From assembly GCF_007981265.1 (NCBI RefSeq), contig NZ_CP034363.1:1736001-1800000 (forward strand): a stretch of DNA of 64,000 nt, in the 5' to 3' direction. The DNA comes from Pantoea sp. CCBC3-3-1. Its GTDB lineage: Bacteria; Pseudomonadota; Gammaproteobacteria; Enterobacterales; Enterobacteriaceae. The stretch's first letter is position 1. Each line of letters opens with the position of its first letter. Below, piece after piece: positions 58,885-64,000 of this stretch. Below the pieces are notes generated by a model. That model was not told the DNA's origin and ran no database searches. It was given only the letters and a program-made list of their open reading frames with translations. A program made the translations under genes and the position numbers.

Positions 58885-59094
58885 CTATTTCGGCGATTGT
58901 TGGGTGTAGTGCATTTTAGGTCGGTCAATGTTTGCCCACATCAGCTCTTTTTCGCCATGATAGCTGTGATTGCCGTCGTCCCAGCGGACGTAATAGCCCG
59001 CAGAGGAATCACCCTGTTCAAACACGTTTACCACCAGTCCTTTGATATGGCCTGTTTTGTGCCTGACAATACTGCCTTTAGGATATTTTGCCAT
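58885..59094 (-). CDS. Small conserved-looking protein, SH3-like (unrecognised)
   Basis: 69-residue basic protein with a good GGGAGAAAGG ribosome site before the ATG. The pattern KGSIVRHKTGHIKGLVVNVF...YYVRWDDGNHSYHGEKELMWA suggests a short beta-barrel of the SH3/Tudor-like or KOW type, with the RWDDG turn. I do not recognise the family. It lies 74 bp upstream of mfd on the same strand, where E. coli has ycfT nearby. It might bind RNA, DNA or a protein; that is speculation. Confidence 0.75.
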   Translation of the reverse strand: MAKYPKGSIVRHKTGHIKGLVVNVFEQGDSSAGYYVRWDDGNHSYHGEKELMWANIDRPKMHYTQQSPK

Positions 59095-59198
59095 AACCCT
59101 TTCTCCCGCCTGAATGCGATAACGCTTTTCGCTTTCCCCTCTTATCAGAAGGATTAATGTTCAGTTTACGCTTATTTCCGCGTAACAATCGGGTGATT

Positions 59199-59219
59199 AA
59201 CAGACGTTTTTTGTCTGTT
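59199..59219. other. Small hairpin upstream of lolC
   Basis: AACAGAC, seven bases (mostly T), GTCTGTT, followed by TTATCCACA. It lies in the 265-bp divergent gap between the small protein gene and lolC. Possible regulatory site or chance; no terminator role is obvious. Confidence 0.3.
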
Positions 59220-59359
59220 TTATCCACAATCGTGCGGGCTGACGCGATTGCTGACAAAACAAAGCAAAAGAGTCATTGGCTTAGAGGTTCCATAACGCCG
59301 GGCTAACCTTTATCATCTTTGGCAACTTTTTGCCTTATTACCGCCAGAAGACGGAATAT

Positions 59360-60559
59360 ATGTATCAACCTGTCGCGTTATTTATCGGCCTGCGTTATAT
59401 GCGTGGGCGAGCATCAGACCGCTTCGGGCGGTTTGTTTCCTGGCTCTCCGCTATCGGCATTACGCTTGGCGTGCTGGCGCTGGTCACCGTGCTGTCGGTG
59501 ATGAACGGCTTTGAGCACGAGCTGGAAAAAAATACCCTCAACCTGATGCCGCAGGCGCTGATCACCAGCGACAAAGGCTCAATCAATCCACAGCAGACGC
59601 CCGCCGACTCGCTAACCCTAAAAGGGATCAATCGCGTCACGCCGCTTACGACTGGCGACGTGGTGCTGCAAAGCGCGCGTAGCGTCGGCGTCGGCGTGAT
59701 GCTGGGCATCAATCCTGATGAGCCCGATCCGCTGACGCCTTATCTGAGCAACGTGAAGCAGAGCGATCTGCAATCGGGTCAATATAACGTCATTCTTGGG
59801 GAACAGCTTGCTGAACAGCTTGGGCTGAAGCGCGGCGACCCGCTGCGCCTGATGGTGCCTTCAGCCAGCCAGTTCACGCCGATGGGGCGGCTGCCGAGCC
59901 AGCGCCTGTTTACCGTTATCGGCACCTTTGGCGCCAACAGCGAAGTGGATGGCTATCAGATCCTGGTGAACCAGCAGGATGCGTCGCGCCTGATGCGCTA
60001 CCCGGCCGGCAACATCACCGGCTGGCGGCTCTGGCTAGATAAGCCGCTCCAGGTGGATACCCTTAGCGAGCAAAAACTGCCCGCCGGTCTGGTGTGGAAA
60101 GACTGGCGCGAGCGCAAGGGCGAGCTGTTCCAGGCCGTCAGGATGGAAAAGAACATGATGGGGCTGCTGCTCAGCCTGATCGTCGCCGTGGCGGCATTTA
60201 ATATCATCACCTCGCTTGGCCTGCTGATTATGGAAAAGCAGGGCGAGGTGGCGATCCTGCAAACTCAGGGACTGACGCGCCGTCAAATTGTGCTGGTCTT
60301 TATGGTGCAGGGCGCGACGGCCGGTATAGTCGGCTCGGTGCTGGGCGCACTGCTCGGCGTACTGCTGGCCAGCCAGCTGAATAACCTGATGCCGCTGATT
60401 GGCGCTTTCCTGGATGGCGCCGCGCTGCCGGTAGAAATTTCTGTTCCGCAGGTACTGACCATTGTCATTACCGCGATGGTCGTGGCGCTGCTTTCCACGC
60501 TTTATCCTTCCTGGCGCGCGGCCGCCGTTCAACCCGCTGAGGCTTTACGTTATGAGTAA
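59360..60559 (+). CDS. lolC: Lipoprotein-releasing ABC transporter permease LolC
   Basis: 399-residue inner-membrane subunit of LolCDE, which extracts outer-membrane lipoproteins and hands them to LolA. Four transmembrane helices: one near the N-terminus ([22 protein letters not shown]) and three after about residue 265. A large periplasmic domain between them carries the LolA-binding hook. The C-terminal PAEALRYE is typical. The ATG at 59360 gives the E. coli length. It overlaps lolD by eight bases. Confidence 0.97.
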   Translation: MYQPVALFIGLRYMRGRASDRFGRFVSWLSAIGITLGVLALVTVLSVMNGFEHELEKNTLNLMPQALITSDKGSINPQQTPADSLTLKGINRVTPLTTGDVVLQSARSVGVGVMLGINPDEPDPLTPYLSNVKQSDLQSGQYNVILGEQLAEQLGLKRGDPLRLMVPSASQFTPMGRLPSQRLFTVIGTFGANSEVDGYQILVNQQDASRLMRYPAGNITGWRLWLDKPLQVDTLSEQKLPAGLVWKDWRERKGELFQAVRMEKNMMGLLLSLIVAVAAFNIITSLGLLIMEKQGEVAILQTQGLTRRQIVLVFMVQGATAGIVGSVLGALLGVLLASQLNNLMPLIGAFLDGAALPVEISVPQVLTIVITAMVVALLSTLYPSWRAAAVQPAEALRYE

Positions 60560-61256
60560 CCCGATTTTGTTGCAGTGCGACAACCTGTGCAAACGCTATC
60601 AGGAAGGCAGCGTCCAGACTGATGTGCTGCGTAACGTCTCTTTCAGCGTGGCGCCAGGCGAAATGATGGCGATCGTCGGCAGCTCCGGCTCCGGCAAAAG
60701 TACCCTGATGCATCTGCTGGGCGGGCTGGATACGCCAACTTCCGGCGACGTGGTGTTTAACGGTAAATCGCTGAACGGCATGTCTTCGGCGGCCAAAGCC
60801 GAGCTGCGTAACCGCGAGCTGGGCTTTATCTATCAGTTCCACCATCTGCTGCCTGATTTCAGCGCGCTGGAAAACGTCGCGATGCCGTTACTGATTGGTA
60901 AAGCCAGCAAAGCAGAAGCCGAAGCAAAAGCGCTTGAGTTGCTCAATGCGGTCGGGCTGGCTAAGCGTGCCGCTCATCGCCCCTCCGAGCTGTCCGGCGG
61001 CGAGCGTCAGCGTGTGGCCATCGCTCGCGCGTTGGTCAACAACCCTCGCCTGGTATTGGCAGATGAACCGACCGGTAATCTGGATGCCCGCAATGCCGAT
61101 GCGATTTTCGATCTGCTGGGCGAACTCAACGTTCGTCAGGGCACGGCGTTTCTGGTTGTCACGCACGATCTGCATCTGGCGAAGCGCATGAAGCGGCAGA
61201 TGGAAATGCGCGACGGCGTGCTCAGTGAGGAACTGACGCTGGCAGGGATGGCGTAA
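60552..61256 (+). CDS. lolD: Lipoprotein-releasing ABC transporter ATPase LolD
   Basis: 234-residue ATPase subunit of LolCDE. Walker [10 protein letters not shown] (about residues 42-50), the Lol-specific [25 protein letters not shown], signature [15 protein letters not shown], Walker [13 protein letters not shown] and H-loop VVTHD. The start at 60552 matches the family and overlaps lolC. Its stop shares a base with the lolE ATG. Confidence 0.98.
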   Translation: MSNPILLQCDNLCKRYQEGSVQTDVLRNVSFSVAPGEMMAIVGSSGSGKSTLMHLLGGLDTPTSGDVVFNGKSLNGMSSAAKAELRNRELGFIYQFHHLLPDFSALENVAMPLLIGKASKAEAEAKALELLNAVGLAKRAAHRPSELSGGERQRVAIARALVNNPRLVLADEPTGNLDARNADAIFDLLGELNVRQGTAFLVVTHDLHLAKRMKRQMEMRDGVLSEELTLAGMA

Positions 61257-62500
61257 TGGCAGGCTCTCTCTCTTTTCTCCTTGGCCTGCGTTTTAGTCGC
61301 GGGCGTCGTCGCGGCGGAATGGTCTCGCTGATTTCAGTCATCTCTACCGTGGGCATCGCGCTGGGCGTGGCGGTACTGATTGTTGGTCTGAGCGCCATGA
61401 ACGGTTTTGAGCGCGAGCTGAATGACCGCATTCTTGCCGTGGTACCGCACGGCGAAATAGAGCCGGTTAATCAGCCGTTCACCGGCTGGCAGCAGCTGCT
61501 GCCTAAAATTGAACAGGTGCAGGGCATTGCGGCGGCGGCACCTTACATCAACTTTACCGGCCTGATTGAAAGCGGAGCAAAGCTGCAAGCGATTCAGGTC
61601 AAAGGCGTGGATCCTCAGCAGGAAACGAAGCTCAGCGCGCTGCCTGCTTATGTACAGAACAACGCCTGGCAAAGCTTCAGCGCCGGCAAGCAGCAGATCG
61701 TGTTAGGGCAGGGCGTCGCCAATACGCTGAAGGTGAAGCAGGGCGACTGGCTGACGATCATGATCCCCAACAGCGATCCGGAACATAAGCTGTTGCAGCC
61801 TAAGCGCGTGCGCCTTCAGGTCAGCGGTATTCTGGCGCTAAGCGGGATGCTGGATCACAGCCTGGCGCTGGTGCCGCTCGCGGATGCGCAACAGTACCTG
61901 GCAATGGGTGACAACGTCACGGGCATCGCGATGAAGATGACCAATCCGTTTGCCGCACAAAAGCTGGTGCATGATGCCGGTGAGGTGACGAATTCTTACG
62001 TCTACGTTCGCAGCTGGATTGGCACTTACGGCTATATGTATCGCGATATTCAGATGATCCGCGCCATTATGTATCTGGCCATGGTGCTGGTGATTGGCGT
62101 CGCCTGCTTCAATATTGTTTCCACGCTGGTGATGGCCGTGAAAGATAAAAGCGGCGATATTGCGGTTTTACGCACGCTCGGTGCGAAAGACAGGCTAATC
62201 CGCGCTATCTTTGTCTGGTATGGCCTGATGGCCGGGCTGGTGGGCAGCGTTAGCGGCGTAATTGTCGGCGTGCTGGCGGCGTTTAATCTCACCCCGATCA
62301 TTCGCGGAATTGAAACCTTAACCGGCTATCACTTCCTTTCAGGCGATATCTATTTTATCGACTTCCTGCCTTCGGAAGTGCACTGGCTGGATGTGGGCAT
62401 CGTGCTGATCACCTCGCTGGTATTGAGCCTGATTGCCAGCTGGTATCCGGCCAGACGAGCCAGCCGTATCGATCCGGCTCGCGTTCTTAGCGGTCAGTAA
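61256..62500 (+). CDS. lolE: Lipoprotein-releasing ABC transporter permease LolE
   Basis: 414-residue partner of LolC, which contacts the lipoprotein substrate. The sequence pattern is the same as LolC: N-terminal [30 protein letters not shown], a periplasmic domain, then three membrane helices ([21 protein letters not shown]). The C-terminus [15 protein letters not shown] is typical. It is translationally coupled to lolD. nagK follows after 12 bases. Confidence 0.97.
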   Translation: MAGSLSFLLGLRFSRGRRRGGMVSLISVISTVGIALGVAVLIVGLSAMNGFERELNDRILAVVPHGEIEPVNQPFTGWQQLLPKIEQVQGIAAAAPYINFTGLIESGAKLQAIQVKGVDPQQETKLSALPAYVQNNAWQSFSAGKQQIVLGQGVANTLKVKQGDWLTIMIPNSDPEHKLLQPKRVRLQVSGILALSGMLDHSLALVPLADAQQYLAMGDNVTGIAMKMTNPFAAQKLVHDAGEVTNSYVYVRSWIGTYGYMYRDIQMIRAIMYLAMVLVIGVACFNIVSTLVMAVKDKSGDIAVLRTLGAKDRLIRAIFVWYGLMAGLVGSVSGVIVGVLAAFNLTPIIRGIETLTGYHFLSGDIYFIDFLPSEVHWLDVGIVLITSLVLSLIASWYPARRASRIDPARVLSGQ

Positions 62501-62512
62501 ACAGGAACGGCG

Positions 62513-63424
62513 ATGTATTACGGTTTTGACGTTGGCGGCAGCAAGATCGCGCTGGGCGTTTACGACGCGCAGCGCAAGCAGGTATGGACTAAACGCGTGG
62601 CGACGCCGAAGCACGATTATGCCAGCTTGCTTAATCAGCTGGTGATGCTAACTCACGAAGCCGATGCCTTTTGCGGTGAACAGGGCAGCGTGGGGGTTGG
62701 CGTGCCGGGATTGCCGGTACCGGATGACGGCACGGTCTTCACCGCCAATATTCCGGCAGCGCAGGGACAGCGGCTTCAGGCCGATCTTAGCGCGCGTTTA
62801 GGGCGCGAAGTCCGCATCGATAACGATGCGAACTGCTTTGCGCTATCAGAAGCCTGGGACGATGAGTTTATGGCGTATCCGGTGGTGCTGGGACTGATTT
62901 TAGGAACCGGCGTCGGCGGCGGGCTGATCGTGAACGGTAAGCCGGTAACCGGGCGCAACTATATCGTTGGCGAATATGGCCACACGCGTCTGCCGATCGA
63001 CGCGCTGGATGTGCTGGGCAAAGAGGTTGAACAGCCGCTTTGCGGCTGTGGCAAACGGGGCTGTATTGAGTCATGGCTCGCAGGACCCGGATTTTCCCGC
63101 CTTTTTCAACTGCATTATCAGCAGGTTCTCAGTGCTCCCGACATCATCACCCGTTATTATCAGGGAGATGCCGAAGCCGTTGCCCATACCGAACGTTATC
63201 AGGCGTTGCTGGCCGTTTGTTTTGGCAGCTTGTTAACGCTACTTGATCCTCATCTGGTGGTGCTGGGTGGCGGATTGTCTAATTTCGACGCGCTCTATGA
63301 CGGACTCTCACTGCGGGTAGCGCAACACCTGCTGCCGGTGGCGAAGCCGCCCCGCTTTGTCAAAGCGCGTCACGGAGACGCAGGTGGAATGCGCGGCGCC
63401 GCATTCCTGCACGTTAAGGATTAA
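62513..63424 (+). CDS. nagK: N-acetyl-D-glucosamine kinase
   Basis: 303-residue ROK-family kinase that salvages GlcNAc released by NagZ during murein recycling. ATP-binding [14 protein letters not shown] at residues 4-17, the active-site [18 protein letters not shown] (catalytic Asp about 107), [14 protein letters not shown], and the zinc motif [11 protein letters not shown] (about residues 180-190). It links functionally to nagZ earlier in the window. Confidence 0.97.
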   Translation: MYYGFDVGGSKIALGVYDAQRKQVWTKRVATPKHDYASLLNQLVMLTHEADAFCGEQGSVGVGVPGLPVPDDGTVFTANIPAAQGQRLQADLSARLGREVRIDNDANCFALSEAWDDEFMAYPVVLGLILGTGVGGGLIVNGKPVTGRNYIVGEYGHTRLPIDALDVLGKEVEQPLCGCGKRGCIESWLAGPGFSRLFQLHYQQVLSAPDIITRYYQGDAEAVAHTERYQALLAVCFGSLLTLLDPHLVVLGGGLSNFDALYDGLSLRVAQHLLPVAKPPRFVKARHGDAGGMRGAAFLHVKD

Positions 63425-63427
63425 ATT

Positions 63428-64000
63428 ATGATGCGTACACCCCGTCGCCGATTAAGGCTGGCCCGTTACAAGAAAACCCGACGCCAGGTGCATCAGCGTT
63501 TTCGCCAGCGCATTTTTGAGCGCGACCGCAATATTGAGATTGCCCGCCATCCGCTGCCTCGCGTGGTGGTGCTAACCGGCGCAGGCATTTCTGCCGAATC
63601 GGGTATTCGTACCTTCCGTGCGGCAGATGGTCTGTGGGAAGAGCACAAAGTTGAAGACGTGGCGACGCCGGAAGGCTTTGCCCGCGACCCGCAAAAGGTG
63701 CAGGCATTTTATAACGCCCGCCGTCGTCAGCTCCAGGACGCTGCGATCCAGCCCAATGCCGCTCACGACGCGCTGGCCGAGCTGGAAGCGGCACTGGGCG
63801 ACCATTTTCTGCTGGTCACGCAGAATATCGACAACCTTCACGAGCGCGCAGGCAACCGAAACATTATTCATATGCACGGCGAGCTGCTAAAAGTGCGCTG
63901 TGTCAGCAGCGGTCAGGTGCTGTACTGGCAGGAAGATCTGAAAGAAGACGACCGCTGCCACTGCTGTCAGTTTCCTTCCGTGCTGCGGCCGCATATCGTC
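63428..64000 (+). CDS. cobB: NAD-dependent protein deacylase CobB (partial, cut by window end)
   Basis: 191 codons of a sirtuin. The long isoform N-terminus is present: an Arg/Lys-rich stretch (about residues 3-35) precedes the Rossmann motif [34 protein letters not shown] and catalytic histidine [11 protein letters not shown] follow, and the window ends in the zinc-binding loop after [10 protein letters not shown]. It deacetylates and desuccinylates lysines, for example on Acs. The start at 63428 is the first of two adjacent ATGs. The 3' part lies beyond 64000. Confidence 0.95.
   Translation, partial: MMRTPRRRLRLARYKKTRRQVHQRFRQRIFERDRNIEIARHPLPRVVVLTGAGISAESGIRTFRAADGLWEEHKVEDVATPEGFARDPQKVQAFYNARRRQLQDAAIQPNAAHDALAELEAALGDHFLLVTQNIDNLHERAGNRNIIHMHGELLKVRCVSSGQVLYWQEDLKEDDRCHCCQFPSVLRPHIV

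Noticed and set aside
1..64000. tRNA, rRNA, insertion sequence, prophage or toxin-antitoxin genes
   Set aside because: None recognised on either strand by reading; low-level or degenerate copies cannot be excluded without a search.

Overview
The window is a chromosomal segment of a Gram-negative, motile enterobacterium. Gene content and order follow the E. coli 23-25 min region almost gene for gene: dinI-pyrC-yceB-grxB, rimJ-yceH-yceM-murJ, the flg cluster, rne, rluC, yceF, yceD-rpmF-plsX-fabHDG-acpP-fabF-pabC-mltG-tmk-holB-ycfH, ptsG, hinT-ycfL-lpoB-thiK-nagZ-ycfP, ndh, ycfJ, mfd, lolCDE-nagK-cobB. LpoB, ThiK and the 1:1 synteny point to Enterobacterales. Protein divergence from E. coli and the absence of mdtH, bhsA and ycfT suggest a family outside Enterobacteriaceae, most likely Erwiniaceae (Erwinia/Pantoea type). 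This placement is inference.

The main accessory block is a roughly 10.8 kb salmochelin (C-glucosylated enterobactin) locus at about 7.1-17.7 kb, between murJ and flgN, which are adjacent in E. coli. It encodes the C-glucosyltransferase IroB, the fused ABC exporter IroC, the cytoplasmic esterase IroD, the periplasmic esterase IroE and a TonB-dependent receptor of the IroN/FepA family. Its layout (iroD reverse, iroB-iroC forward, iroN-iroE reverse) differs from the textbook iroBCDE/iroN arrangement. A Fur-box match lies upstream of iroN. Between iroD and iroB is a 0.9 kb AT-rich stretch with a degenerate tandem array of exact 34-bp period, which is the least explained structure in the window. 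No enterobactin biosynthesis genes are in view.

The flagellar block (17.8-29.6 kb) encodes the export chaperone FlgN, anti-sigma factor FlgM and P-ring chaperone FlgA on the minus strand. On the plus strand it encodes rod, hook, rings, muramidase and junction proteins (flgBCDEFGHIJ, then flgKL). Sigma-28 promoter matches precede flgM and flgK, and an ERIC-type repeat lies between flgG and flgH. RNase E follows (1201 aa, longer than the E. coli enzyme), with expanded low-complexity and tandem-repeat segments in its C-terminal half.

The 34-48 kb part is housekeeping: pseudouridine synthase, the rpmF-fatty acid synthesis cluster, folate, cell wall, dTMP kinase, DNA polymerase III delta prime, a TatD-family hydrolase, and glucose PTS with CRP and SgrS sites. 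The 48-64 kb part carries nucleotide hydrolysis, the PBP1b activator LpoB, thiamine kinase, muropeptide recycling, NDH-2 with an FNR-type site, an orphan GvpU-like gene, Mfd, a small unrecognised SH3-like protein gene, the lipoprotein export ABC transporter LolCDE, GlcNAc kinase and the start of the sirtuin CobB, which is cut by the window end. No tRNA, rRNA, insertion sequence, CRISPR or prophage was seen.
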